Part shown: positions 34,174-43,410 of the stretch, piece by piece | How the letters are laid out: every line of letters begins with the position of its first letter | How positions within the stretch are numbered: the stretch's first letter is position 1 | Origin: an uncultured Lachnospiraceae bacterium | Lineage (GTDB): Bacteria; Bacillota; Clostridia; Lachnospirales; Lachnospiraceae | Length of the DNA stretch: 64,000 nucleotides | Direction of reading: 5' to 3' | Assembly (NCBI GenBank): GCA_947570615.1 | Contig: CANOVJ010000004.1 | Coordinates: 60,727-124,726, forward strand | Notes under the pieces: generated by a model | Database searches by the model: none | What the model was told of the DNA's origin: nothing | The model's input: only the letters and a program-made list of their open reading frames with translations | Translations under genes and position numbers: made by a program

Positions 34174-35141
34174 GGAAGCTGCAGATCGGAAATGTGATCC
34201 TGGACAATCCACTGATACTGGCTCCCATGGCAGGTGTGACAGACCTGCCATTTCGTTTGCTGTGCAGGGAGCAGGGGGCGGGGCTGGCGTGTATGGAGAT
34301 GATCAGCGCCAAAGCCATCTATTATAACAACAGAAACACCCATGAGCTGATGGAGATTCATCCCGGGGAGAAGCCGGTATCGCTGCAGCTTTTCGGCTCA
34401 GATCCGCAGATCATCAGCGAGATGGCCAGGAGGATTGAGGAGAGGCCCTTTGCCATTCTGGACCTGAACATGGGCTGTCCGGTTCCCAAGGTGGTGAACA
34501 ACGGGGAAGGCTGTGCCCTTATGAAGAACCCCAGGCTGGCCGGGGAGATCATCTCAAAGACCGTGAGGGCCATCCATAAGCCTGTCACGGTGAAAATCCG
34601 CAAGGGCTTTGACGAGAGCACGGTCAACGCGGTGGAGATGGCTCATGTGGCCCAGGAGAGCGGCGCGGCGGCGGTGGCCGTCCACGGCAGAACCCGGGAG
34701 CAGTATTATTCGGGAAAGGCGGACTGGGAGATCATCGCCCGGGTGAAGGACGCCCTGTCCATTCCCGTCATCGGCAACGGAGACGTGACGGACGGCGCCT
34801 GCGCCCGCTCCCTGATGGAGTACACCGGGTGCGACGGCGTCATGGTGGGAAGGGCCGCAAGGGGGAATCCCTGGATTTTCCGGGAGATTCTGGCTTATCT
34901 TGAGGACGGCCGGACACTTCTAAGGCCCGGCGGCGGGGAAATGCGGGAGACCATTCTGCGCCATGCCCGGATGCTCCTTGAGCTCAAGGGCGAGTACACG
35001 GCGGTGAGGGAGATGCGAAAACACATCGCCTGGTATACCACGGGCTGGAAGGGAGCGGCTTCCTTCCGCAGAAGGATCAACGAGATGGATTCCTTTAAGG
35101 CGCTTTCCGATGCGGTGGAGGAGATCTTCGGGCAGCGATGA
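34170..35141 (+). CDS. dusB: tRNA-dihydrouridine synthase
   Basis: An FMN enzyme that reduces specific uridines in tRNA to dihydrouridine. The 323 residues start with the TIM barrel (LILAPMAGVTDLPFRLLC), carry the catalytic cysteine in LNMGCPVPKVVNNGEGCAL, and FMN-phosphate contacts in IGNGDVTD and GCDGVMVGRAARGNPW. The C-terminal helical domain fits the DusB subgroup. The gene overlaps its upstream neighbour by 4 bases. Confidence 0.92.
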   Translation: MRKLQIGNVILDNPLILAPMAGVTDLPFRLLCREQGAGLACMEMISAKAIYYNNRNTHELMEIHPGEKPVSLQLFGSDPQIISEMARRIEERPFAILDLNMGCPVPKVVNNGEGCALMKNPRLAGEIISKTVRAIHKPVTVKIRKGFDESTVNAVEMAHVAQESGAAAVAVHGRTREQYYSGKADWEIIARVKDALSIPVIGNGDVTDGACARSLMEYTGCDGVMVGRAARGNPWIFREILAYLEDGRTLLRPGGGEMRETILRHARMLLELKGEYTAVREMRKHIAWYTTGWKGAASFRRRINEMDSFKALSDAVEEIFGQR

Positions 35142-35246
35142 AAGCAGCAGGAGCTGTGAAGAATTTCCTTTTCCTGACGGGGAGGGGAAATGCCATATTG
35201 TCCCTTTTCGGGGAATAGGAACGCAGGCGGCTACATATGCTTTTCC

Positions 35247-36011
35247 ATGGAGACAAATTACAGCAGAATTTTCTTTGGCGGAATTGCATATGGAGCGTAC
35301 CCGGAGCCGGGAAGCAGACTGGTTAAGACAGGGCTTCCCCTGAAAAGGCTGGGGAGGGACTTCCCTTACCTTCTGGGACAGGGACGCACAGGGGCGGGAA
35401 GGCTGCAGATTTACCACGCGCTGCTGCCCCAGTACAGCGGGAAAACCTTTTTCAGGGGAAGGCCCAGGGAGTGGAAAGGGCAGACGGCTCTGCGTCTGCT
35501 CTCACAGGCCGCCGAACGGGCCGGGCGGGACTGGGACTGCCGGGAGCAGATTTTTTTCCAGGAGGAAACCGGCTGCGGGCCGGGCTCCTGCGAGACTCCT
35601 CTTTTTGAGAGCGGGGGCGTGCAGGGAGAGCTTCCGGCGCAGCTCTGGGCCGCCTGTCTGTACCGGTGTCGGCCCTTTGACAGGCTCTGCGTTTCTCTGG
35701 ATGAGGAAAGAGGAGAGCAAAGCCTTTCAATGGCGCTGGAGCTTTTGCTCCCCTATCTGCCCAGGCTGCGCCAGGCGATGTATTTCGGAGAGGAGAGCGA
35801 GGCCTTTCTGGAGCTGGAGGACTACCTTTATGCGGAGTTCGGGATCGTCATGACGAGGCTCTGCCGAGTACCGCGAGAGATACCCTGGCTGGATTTAAGG
35901 CAGGAAACGACAGGCGAAAATCCCGGCCCGATTCGCCCTCTGAGCCGCCCCGGAATACTAAAATTCCTTGACACTGCGGTGAAAAATGGGTATAATACGG
36001 AAGTTAATTAA
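35247..36011 (+). CDS. hypothetical protein of unknown function
   Basis: A 254-residue protein starting METNYSRIFFGGIAYG. I see no signal peptide, membrane helix or known motif. It is rich in Arg, Glu, Leu and aromatic residues, with several Cys (e.g. CGPGSCETP and CLYRCRPFDRLC), and acidic helices in the second half. The start is uncertain: ATG 35247 lacks a good ribosome site and the frame is open upstream to 35190. The greA promoter sits inside its last codons. Codon use matches the GC-rich neighbours, so it is probably a lineage-specific resident gene. Confidence 0.6.
   Translation: METNYSRIFFGGIAYGAYPEPGSRLVKTGLPLKRLGRDFPYLLGQGRTGAGRLQIYHALLPQYSGKTFFRGRPREWKGQTALRLLSQAAERAGRDWDCREQIFFQEETGCGPGSCETPLFESGGVQGELPAQLWAACLYRCRPFDRLCVSLDEERGEQSLSMALELLLPYLPRLRQAMYFGEESEAFLELEDYLYAEFGIVMTRLCRVPREIPWLDLRQETTGENPGPIRPLSRPGILKFLDTAVKNGYNTEVN
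35968..35996 (+). promoter_or_regulatory. perfect consensus promoter for greA-lysS
   Basis: TTGACA (35968-35973), exactly 17 bases, TATAAT (35991-35996): a full sigma-A consensus inside the 3' end of the preceding gene, about 60 bases before the greA start. Confidence 0.88.
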
Positions 36012-36058
36012 GAGCTGTTTAAAAATCCATAGAATAAAAAATGGAAGGGCGATCAGTT

Positions 36059-36541
36059 ATGGAAGAAAAAAAGAATATACTTACCTATGAGGGGCTGAGG
36101 AAATACGAGGAGGAGCTTCACGAACTCAAGGTGGTAAAAAGACAGGAAGTAGCACAGAAAATCAAAGAAGCGAGAGAGCAGGGCGACTTGTCGGAGAACG
36201 CGGAATACGACGCGGCAAAGGACGAGCAGCGCGACATCGAAGCGAGAATTGAGGAGCTGGAAAAGATATTAAAGAACGTGGAGGTTGTGGTGGAGGACGA
36301 GGTGGATCTGGACAAGATCAACATCGGCTGCTGCGTGAAGATCCGCGACATTGAGTATAATGAAGATCTGGAGTACAAGATCGTGGGTTCCACCGAGGCC
36401 AACAGCCTCAAGGGCAAAATCTCCAACGAGTCCCCCGTGGGCAAGGCGCTGATCGGCCGTAAGCTGGGCGATATCGTGGAGGTGGAGACCCATGCAGGAA
36501 CCCTGAAATATCAGGTTCTGGAGATTCAGAGATCAAATTGA
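36059..36541 (+). CDS. greA: transcription elongation factor GreA
   Basis: Rescues backtracked RNA polymerase by stimulating transcript cleavage. The 160 residues form the N-terminal coiled coil (about 1-80) with acidic tip GDLSENAEYDAAKDEQ, and the C-terminal globular domain ending GTLKYQVLEI. The start at 36059 (MEEKKNIL) has GAAGGG 9 bases upstream; an ATG six codons earlier does not. It is driven by a full consensus promoter and followed by lysS 55 bases downstream, a common Firmicute pairing. Confidence 0.95.
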   Translation: MEEKKNILTYEGLRKYEEELHELKVVKRQEVAQKIKEAREQGDLSENAEYDAAKDEQRDIEARIEELEKILKNVEVVVEDEVDLDKINIGCCVKIRDIEYNEDLEYKIVGSTEANSLKGKISNESPVGKALIGRKLGDIVEVETHAGTLKYQVLEIQRSN

Positions 36542-36596
36542 CAAAGGCTCAGAGAGATTCTGAGATGAAGGATTCAGGAAAGAGGAGAGACAGAAA

Positions 36597-38117
36597 GTGG
36601 CAGACGGACAGAACAATCAACCACAGGGAAACGACGGCAGGGAACAGGACCTGGGGCAGCTTTTGAAGGTCAGGAGGGAAAAGCTTTCCGCCCTTCAGCA
36701 GGCGGGGAAGGATCCCTTTCAGATCACAAAATACGACGTGACGGCCCACAGCAGAGAGATTAAGGAACATTTTGAACAGATGGAGGGCCGGACAGTGTCG
36801 GTTGCGGGACGCATCATGCAAAAACGCGTGATGGGAAAGGCCTCCTTCTGCAATATCCAGGATCTCCAGGGGAATATCCAGTCCTATGTGGCCAGGGACA
36901 GCATTGGGGAGGAGCCTTACGCTGACTTTAAGAAATATGATGTGGGCGATATCGTGGGAGTCACCGGCGAGGTGTTTAAGACCAAAACCGGCGAGATCTC
37001 CATCCATGCCGGGGAGATCATGCTTCTGTCCAAGAGCCTTCAGATTCTGCCCGAAAAGTATCACGGCCTCACCAACACGGATCTGCGCTACCGGCAGAGA
37101 TATACGGATCTGATCATGAATGAAAAGGTGAAGGAAACCTTTGTAAAGAGATCGAAGATCATCTCCGCTATCAGAAGATATCTGGACGGAGAGGGCTTTA
37201 TGGAGGTGGAGACCCCCATGCTGGTTTCCAACGCGGGGGGCGCCGCCGCCAGACCCTTTGAGACCCATTTTAACGCGCTGGACGAGGATGTGAAGCTTCG
37301 TATTTCGCTGGAGCTCTACCTGAAAAGGCTGATTGTGGGAGGACTTGAGCGGGTCTACGAGATCGGGCGGGTGTTCCGAAACGAGGGGCTGGACACCAGC
37401 CACAACCCGGAATTTACCCTGATGGAGCTGTATCAGGCTTATACGGATTACAACGGGATGATGGATCTGACCGAGAACATGTTCCGCACCGTGACTAAGG
37501 AGGTCTGCGGCACGACTACCATCCCTTATGGGGAGGATATGATTGATCTGGGAAGTCCCTTTGCCCGGATCACCATGATTGACGCCGTGAAGAAATACAC
37601 GGGGATCGACTTCGATCAGGTTCCTGATACCGCTGCCGCCAGGAAGCTGGCGGATGAGAGGGACGTCCACTACGAGGCGCGCCACACCAAAGGCGATATC
37701 CTGAATCTGTTCTTCGAGGAATTTGTGGAGGAGCATCTGGTGCAGCCCACCTTCGTGATGGATCACCCGGTGGAGATTTCTCCCCTTACCAAGCGCAAAC
37801 CGGACAGGCCTGACTATGTGGAGCGGTTCGAGCTCTTTATCACAGGGCATGAGATGTGCAACGCCTATTCGGAGCTCAACGACCCCATCGACCAGAGGGA
37901 GCGCTTCCGGGCGCAGGAGGAGCTTCTCGCCCAGGGCGACGAGGAGGCAAACCACACCGACGAGGATTTCCTGAACGCGCTGGAGATCGGGATGCCGCCT
38001 ACCGGGGGAATCGGGTACGGGATCGACCGGCTGGTGATGCTTCTGACGGATTCGGCGGCGATACGGGATGTGCTGTTGTTCCCGACAATGAAAACTCTGC
38101 CGAATGAAAAAGGTTAA
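36597..38117 (+). CDS. lysS: lysyl-tRNA synthetase (class II)
   Basis: Charges tRNA-Lys. The 506 residues contain the N-terminal anticodon-binding OB fold (about 60-160, [11 protein letters not shown]) and the class II core, with motif 2 [20 protein letters not shown] and motif 3 [17 protein letters not shown]. The start is GTG at 36597 after AGAGGAGAGACAGAAA. It shares the greA transcript. A long palindrome beginning 15 bases after the stop may act as its terminator. Confidence 0.95.
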   Translation: MADGQNNQPQGNDGREQDLGQLLKVRREKLSALQQAGKDPFQITKYDVTAHSREIKEHFEQMEGRTVSVAGRIMQKRVMGKASFCNIQDLQGNIQSYVARDSIGEEPYADFKKYDVGDIVGVTGEVFKTKTGEISIHAGEIMLLSKSLQILPEKYHGLTNTDLRYRQRYTDLIMNEKVKETFVKRSKIISAIRRYLDGEGFMEVETPMLVSNAGGAAARPFETHFNALDEDVKLRISLELYLKRLIVGGLERVYEIGRVFRNEGLDTSHNPEFTLMELYQAYTDYNGMMDLTENMFRTVTKEVCGTTTIPYGEDMIDLGSPFARITMIDAVKKYTGIDFDQVPDTAAARKLADERDVHYEARHTKGDILNLFFEEFVEEHLVQPTFVMDHPVEISPLTKRKPDRPDYVERFELFITGHEMCNAYSELNDPIDQRERFRAQEELLAQGDEEANHTDEDFLNALEIGMPPTGGIGYGIDRLVMLLTDSAAIRDVLLFPTMKTLPNEKG

Positions 38118-38132
38118 AAAGTCTGTATTTAT

Positions 38133-38227
38133 GGGCTGTCGCAAAACAGCAGATTCCTGCAATATATCGTGCCGATATTTTCAGATATCGGATCCGTATT
38201 GTAGAATTGCTGATTTTGCGACAGCCC
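38133..38227. repeat. 95-base near-palindrome (terminator or small mobile repeat)
   Basis: GGGCTGTCGCAAAA (38133-38146) and TTTTGCGACAGCCC (38214-38227) are perfect 14-base ends; inner parts also pair (CAGCAGATTC / GAATTGCTG, TGCAATA / TATTGTA). TTTTTAT follows on the plus side. It stands at the border between housekeeping genes and the accessory region. Terminal inverted repeats of this form occur in miniature transposable elements, but no clear target duplication is seen. Confidence 0.75.
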
Positions 38228-38262
38228 TGGTTTTTATATGTAAGGGGCGCAGGGAGGGGACA

Positions 38263-38771
38263 ATGCCAGGAATGATAAATACTTTGCCTGGACAGTATGT
38301 AGAAGAAGTGAAGAAAATTTATGGAGACAGGTTAAAGTCTGTTATCCTGTACGGCTCTTATGCCAGAGGCGATTTTGGACCGGATTCCGATATTGATATT
38401 ATGATTCTGGTAGATCTGGCAGATGCAGAGATCGAAAAATACAGTAAGCAGCTGTCATGGCTGACCTATGATTTCAACGAGGAACATGGCACGGACATTA
38501 AGCCCATGGAAAAGAGCGATTTGCAGTCAGCCGGGATTCTGCTGAGAGAAGGGGAATACAGAGGGGCCAATTTTAACAGGGATTATGTAAGGACGGAAAT
38601 TTTCCCCAAAACATTCGGGAGACGGATTGCGCGGGCGGAAGAAATCCGCCACGCCAGTGATTACGATGATTTTATATTGCTACAAAAGAAAAGGCGCAGG
38701 AACAGATTCTGACTGCGCAGGAGCTGATTGAGCAGACAGAGCTTTATTGTTTAAACAGACTGAAAGAGTAG
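38263..38771 (+). pseudogene. decayed MNT-HEPN toxin-antitoxin gene, fused and frameshifted
   Basis: The reading from ATG 38263 opens as an MNT nucleotidyltransferase (antitoxin): LYGSYARGDFGPDSDIDIMI has the GSx10DxD catalytic pattern. After KPMEKSDLQ it passes into HEPN-type sequence (AGILLREGEYRGAN, then FNRDYVRTEIFPKTFGRRIA and EIRHASDYDDF), which is normally the separate toxin gene. Pieces expected at the MNT end and in the HEPN middle are missing. At about 38676-38682 the frame breaks: shifting by one base restores ATKEKAQEQILTAQEL and a normal end at 38771, as if one T were lost from a T run; the unshifted frame stops at 38712. The toxin is probably dead. Confidence 0.75.
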
Positions 38772-38862
38772 AGCGTACTGCAACAGCTCTTATATCATTG
38801 GCTGATGGACATTTTTCGGGAAGGAGATTTCCGGCAGGTGTCCTTTTTTGACGGACGATCTG

Positions 38863-38891
38863 TTGCTTTTGAAAAAAGGGAAGGGTATACT
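38863..38891 (+). promoter_or_regulatory. promoter for the AAA-ATPase/nuclease-like gene
   Basis: TTGCTT (38863-38868), 17 bases, TATACT (38886-38891), about 60 bases before the ATG at 38952. Confidence 0.55.
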
Positions 38892-38951
38892 GTAAGAGGG
38901 TGTAAACAGGTGCAGGATAAGTTGGGGGAACGGTAGAAGGAGAGAGCGAAC

Positions 38952-40667
38952 ATGACCAGGACAACAGGGATCGGGCATCAGGATTTTCAAAAGATCAGGG
39001 AAAACAATATTTTCTACGTGGACAAAACAGATTTCATCAGAAGATGGTGGGAGTCAGGTGATGAAGTGACCCTGATCACCCGTCCGAGACGGTTCGGCAA
39101 GACCCTCAATATGAGTATGCTGGAAAAATTTTTCTCTGTCAGATATGCGGACAGAGGGGATTTATTTGAAGGGCTCAGGATATGGAAATGGGCATACAGG
39201 CGGATGCAGGGAACGTATCCGGTTCTTTTTCTGAGCTTTGCCGGAATTAAGGAGACTTCATATGAGGGAGCCAGGGAGAGTATCTGCCGGACGATAGAAG
39301 AGCAATATAACAGACATGATTATCTGCTTCACGGAGATTTACTGAATGAGAAGGAGAAGGCATTTTATCAGGAGGTTTCCGTGCATATGACGGACAGCGC
39401 AGCGGCGGTATCCCTGCGGTTTCTGGCGGATTTCCTGAACCGGTATTATGGAAAAAGGGTGATCATCCTTCTGGATGAGTACGATACGCCCATGCAGGAG
39501 GCCTACGTGAACGGATACTGGAAGGAGCTGACGGCCTTCACCAGAGGACTGTTTAACTCCACCTTCAAGACGAACCCCTGGCTGGAGCGCGCCATTATGA
39601 CAGGGATTACGAGGGTGAGCAGGGAATCGGTCTTTTCCGATCTGAACAACCTGGAAGTGGTGACGACAACTACGGATAAATACGAGGACTGCTTTGGCTT
39701 TACGCAGGAGGAGGTATCCACCGCATTAGAGGAATATGGCCTGTCCGAGCAGAAACAGCTGGTAAAGGACTGGTATGACGGCTTTTCTTTTGGAGAAAGG
39801 AGGGATATCTACAATCCCTGGTCGATCATCAATTTTCTGGAGAAAAGGAAGGCGGGGGCATACTGGGCCAATACCAGCTCCAACAGCCTTGTGGGGAAGC
39901 TGATCCGGGAGGGAAGCCCGGAAATTAAGAAATCTTTTGAATCCCTGATGCAGGGGGAGAGTATTCCAATGGAAATAGACGAGCAGATCGTCTACGACCA
40001 GCTTGCAGACGATGAGAGGGCAGTGTGGAGTCTTCTGCTTGCCAGCGGATATTTGAAGGTGAAAAGCTTTCAGGCATATATGACCGACTTTGGAGAGTGG
40101 AGACAGGAGTACGAACTGGAGCTGACTAATTTTGAGGTTCGTGTGATGTTTCGGGATATGGTGCGCAAATGGTTTGCCGGGGCGGCTTCCACCGGCTACA
40201 GCGACTTTATAAAGGCTCTGCTTCTGGGAGACTTAAAGGCAATGAATACGTATATGAATAAACTGACGTCGGAAATGTTCAGTTGCTTTGACACGGGAAG
40301 GAAGCCTTCGGAGCAGGAGCCGGAGCGGTTTTACCATGGGTTTGTGCTGGGACTGATGGTGGAGCTGGCGGATCGGTATGTGGTTACATCCAACCGGGAG
40401 AGCGGGTTTGGAAGATACGATGTGATGTTGGAACCGAGAAACATTCCTGCGGCAGCGCTGGCAGATGCTGTCATCATAGAGTTTAAGGTGCAGGATACCG
40501 GAGAAAAGGAGCTGACCGAAACGGTGCAGGAAGCTCTGCGTCAGATTGATGAGAAAAATTACAAAGCGGCGTTGGTGGCAAAGGGGATTCCGCAGGAGAG
40601 GATTCGCAGGTATGGATTTGCTTTTTGTGGGAAAAAGGTGCTGATCGGCGGGGGAGTGGAGGAGTAG
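38952..40667 (+). CDS. AAA-ATPase-like / PD-(D/E)XK nuclease-like protein
   Basis: A 571-residue protein of the family with an N-terminal AAA-ATPase-like domain and a C-terminal PD-(D/E)XK-like domain. Residues about 5-280 include DFQKIRENNIFYVDKT, the P-loop variant TRPRRFGKTLNMSML and Walker B VIILLDEYDTP. The C-terminal region (about 440-560) shows GFGRYDVMLEP and AVIIEFKV, fitting the nuclease D...ExK pattern. Many paralogues occur in gut Firmicutes and Bacteroidetes; their job is unsettled. Base composition is intermediate between the GC-rich genes and the AT-rich operon that follows, so it may be part of the same accessory region. The ATG is preceded by GAAGGAGAG. Confidence 0.88.
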   Translation: MTRTTGIGHQDFQKIRENNIFYVDKTDFIRRWWESGDEVTLITRPRRFGKTLNMSMLEKFFSVRYADRGDLFEGLRIWKWAYRRMQGTYPVLFLSFAGIKETSYEGARESICRTIEEQYNRHDYLLHGDLLNEKEKAFYQEVSVHMTDSAAAVSLRFLADFLNRYYGKRVIILLDEYDTPMQEAYVNGYWKELTAFTRGLFNSTFKTNPWLERAIMTGITRVSRESVFSDLNNLEVVTTTTDKYEDCFGFTQEEVSTALEEYGLSEQKQLVKDWYDGFSFGERRDIYNPWSIINFLEKRKAGAYWANTSSNSLVGKLIREGSPEIKKSFESLMQGESIPMEIDEQIVYDQLADDERAVWSLLLASGYLKVKSFQAYMTDFGEWRQEYELELTNFEVRVMFRDMVRKWFAGAASTGYSDFIKALLLGDLKAMNTYMNKLTSEMFSCFDTGRKPSEQEPERFYHGFVLGLMVELADRYVVTSNRESGFGRYDVMLEPRNIPAAALADAVIIEFKVQDTGEKELTETVQEALRQIDEKNYKAALVAKGIPQERIRRYGFAFCGKKVLIGGGVEE

Positions 40668-40788
40668 ATTAAACTGAATTTGTGGGAGAATAACGATTAA
40701 TAAGCGAAAAATAATGATAAATCACAATAGAATTTTTGAATATTATGGTAGAGATCTGAAGCAGGGATTGGACTGATTTAATCAGAAA

Positions 40789-40817
40789 TTGATTTTCGAA
40801 TATGATCATGATATACT
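40789..40817 (+). promoter_or_regulatory. probable promoter of the BREX operon
   Basis: TTGATT (40789-40794), 17-base spacer, TATACT (40812-40817). A leader of about 120 AT-rich bases follows. The rest of the interval 40668-40944 shows no gene. Confidence 0.6.
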
Positions 40818-40944
40818 TTTTGATAAATTTATGTCAATAAATATCAGAAATCAAATGACGTTAAGCGTAAAGGAAAATAATATATTAGGAAAGTATGGAG
40901 TAACATCTGTACGAAAAAAGAGTTAATGAAAAAGGGCTGTGATT

Positions 40945-43404
40945 ATGGCGATAAGGATACCATGGGATAAATATGAAGCTGTGATTTTGCTGGATGCCTG
41001 CCAGGCAGTTATCGATAAAAAAATTTCGCAGACAGAGGCAGTTACAATGGTTTCAAGGAGCCTGAGAGATAGAGCGGTTAAAAATGGTAATGCAATTGAT
41101 TCCATGTATCGTAATGAGAACGGAATTTCTATGCAAATGAAAATAATGACATCACTTATTCAGGAGACACATTCAGGATTACATGGAGCTTCAAAACTAT
41201 TTGTTGAGATTGCAAAATTGTACAAAACAGATCAGCCACAATTTCACAAAATACTGGAAGAAGCAAAGAAAGATCAAGATATGACACTTTCGAATAAAGA
41301 AAAGTTTTACAAATGGCTTGACGGTTTTGCTCGTCCTTCTGATGTTTCGTATATCAGGAAATTTTGCGATTTAGTGGATACGTATAGTAAGAACAATAAA
41401 AAACTTGGTTTCTCAATATTTGAAGCAGATCAACCGTCGGATATTCACCGAGTGATAAAAGCAATTGAAAAGGATGTATTTTTCAGGGCCCAAAACGGAA
41501 GACAAATATATAAAATTGAAAAAGCCATAAATGAATACTATTTTTTCATGAGTAAAAACTATTCTCAAGCCGAGGATATTGAAAAAATTGAATCGAATGA
41601 AATCAGTGGTTGTCCTCTTTGTGATACGGAAGCGACTGTTTCCAAAAGCGAATTGCATCTTTCTGGAAAAGACGGTTTTTATAATTATTTGATAAATGAT
41701 GTAGGTGTTGCTTTAAGTACGGGCAGAAATTACGCATCACAGATAAACACTTGTGAAGCATATGCAACGAAACATTTTATTGGTACTGGAAAACTTTATC
41801 GCGCTCTTGATGACATTGAAGCTTGCGAAAATGCCCAATTACTTATGAAAGACTCTGGGTTTTTGCGATTCAGCCAACAGGCTCATAATGCACCCATGGC
41901 AGCACTTCGTAAATACAGTGAATATCTTAGTGGAACAGCCACGAAACGGGAGGACATATCTTATGAAATCCAGAAGAATTTTACAAAGGACGAAATTAAA
42001 CATTATAAGGAAATATTATTGAAAGAATATAGAAAAGGATTCCGACTGAATGACAGATTAAGCATTAAGAGATTACGTATGCAGTGGCAAATTTACTTTG
42101 GTGAGGAGCTTTTATATGATGATGATGAAATAGGCAGGCATATAGCAGATCTTACGATCCGTCATGGTGATATGGCATATCTTCCGGAAGTCATGCTCGA
42201 TGAGAATATAAAATATAAATTGTTACGATTTATTAAACGGTTATTTACAGAAGGAAAGACCGTAATATATTACCAGGCTCTGTATAAAGAATTCTATGAA
42301 GATTTTAAGTCTGGCAGAATCAACAACGTTGAAATGCTTAAAACTTATCTTGCATATATCAATGACGGACAAATTCACCTTGGCAGAAATTATATAGCGG
42401 CTAACAGCAATGTTCAAGTTGATAATGCAGAGGAAGTTCGTAACTTCCTGATCTCGCAGGGAACTGCGGTACGGACTGATGAGATTGTCTCATCACTTTC
42501 CCATATTGCCAGAGATAAAATTATAGGGACGATCACCGGTTCCAACAGTAATGAATTTATCAGAAACCAAAAAGGCGAATATTTTCATGCAGATATTATT
42601 GATTTCAGCCAGCATGAAATAGAGTTGATAACGGAATGGATTAGCCTTGCAATCGCTGAAAAGGAATATATGGGCGGTAAAGAGTTGACTGATGCCATCC
42701 AAAAGAAGTTGCCGTCTATTATGGAAAGATATCCCTTTCTGACATGGTTAGGGTTGCGCGATGTTCTTGCTTATAAGTTGTGCGATGTGTTTTCGTTTAA
42801 AGGAAAGATTATCAGTGCCCGCGGGCGAGATCTCTCTATGGCCGATATTTTTTCAAACTTTGCGAAAACGCATGACTATTTTACTCTGGCACAATTGAAT
42901 ATTTTAAAAAATGACTTAGATACTCCAATTTATTTTAATGAGGTTTATGCCAATTCATTACGTATTAACAAAGATGAATTCGTCGCGTCAGAACTTGCAC
43001 AGTTTGACGTGTCTGCCACCGATACTGCAATTGATCAGTTTTGCCACGGTGATTTCGTGAGTATAAGGGATGTGTCTCTCTTTGGGGGATTCCCAAATGC
43101 TCTTTATCCGTGGAACCATTTTTTACTACAGCATTATGTTTCCCATTATAGTAAGAAATATCAGTTGCTTCACGCAGGATTTAATGCTGATATTCCTGTC
43201 GGGGCAATTGTTAAAAGAAGCTCTCAGATGAATACGTTTGACGATATTATTGTAAGAGCTCTGGCGGATAGTGGTATTCGTCTGAATGATGATGAAGCCT
43301 TACAGTATTTGCAAAATGCTGGATATTTGGCTCGACGAAGATATGGTAATCTTGAAGATCTTCTTGCTAAAGCAAATCAGTATAGGAAAAATAAAGGAGA
43401 ATAA
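40945..43404 (+). CDS. large protein of unknown function heading the BREX operon
   Basis: An 819-residue soluble protein that I do not recognise as a named family. The N-terminal segment (about 1-65, IPWDKYEAVILLDACQAV and ENGISMQMK) resembles a domain I have seen in other Clostridial accessory proteins. A Cys pair lies at 223/226 (GCPLC). Residues about 240-330 (LSTGRNYASQINTCEAYA, HNAPMAALRKYSEYLSG) loosely recall the SAM-like DNA-binding arm of tyrosine recombinases. The C-terminus (IIVRALADSGIRLNDDEALQ, YLARRRYG) may be a helix-turn-helix. Inference: a DNA-binding or target-recognition factor. The start at 40945 follows AAAAAGGG; the stop is 6 bases before brxP. Confidence 0.8.
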   Translation: MAIRIPWDKYEAVILLDACQAVIDKKISQTEAVTMVSRSLRDRAVKNGNAIDSMYRNENGISMQMKIMTSLIQETHSGLHGASKLFVEIAKLYKTDQPQFHKILEEAKKDQDMTLSNKEKFYKWLDGFARPSDVSYIRKFCDLVDTYSKNNKKLGFSIFEADQPSDIHRVIKAIEKDVFFRAQNGRQIYKIEKAINEYYFFMSKNYSQAEDIEKIESNEISGCPLCDTEATVSKSELHLSGKDGFYNYLINDVGVALSTGRNYASQINTCEAYATKHFIGTGKLYRALDDIEACENAQLLMKDSGFLRFSQQAHNAPMAALRKYSEYLSGTATKREDISYEIQKNFTKDEIKHYKEILLKEYRKGFRLNDRLSIKRLRMQWQIYFGEELLYDDDEIGRHIADLTIRHGDMAYLPEVMLDENIKYKLLRFIKRLFTEGKTVIYYQALYKEFYEDFKSGRINNVEMLKTYLAYINDGQIHLGRNYIAANSNVQVDNAEEVRNFLISQGTAVRTDEIVSSLSHIARDKIIGTITGSNSNEFIRNQKGEYFHADIIDFSQHEIELITEWISLAIAEKEYMGGKELTDAIQKKLPSIMERYPFLTWLGLRDVLAYKLCDVFSFKGKIISARGRDLSMADIFSNFAKTHDYFTLAQLNILKNDLDTPIYFNEVYANSLRINKDEFVASELAQFDVSATDTAIDQFCHGDFVSIRDVSLFGGFPNALYPWNHFLLQHYVSHYSKKYQLLHAGFNADIPVGAIVKRSSQMNTFDDIIVRALADSGIRLNDDEALQYLQNAGYLARRRYGNLEDLLAKANQYRKNKGE

Positions 43405-43410
43405 GGTATT

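Noticed and set aside
36542-36596. T-box leader before lysS
   Set aside because: The gap is only 55 bases and carries no T-box motif; lysS is served by the greA promoter.
36549-38162. 537-codon open frame on the minus strand opposite lysS
   Set aside because: Antisense shadow of lysS; composition is unlike a real protein and no ribosome site is present.
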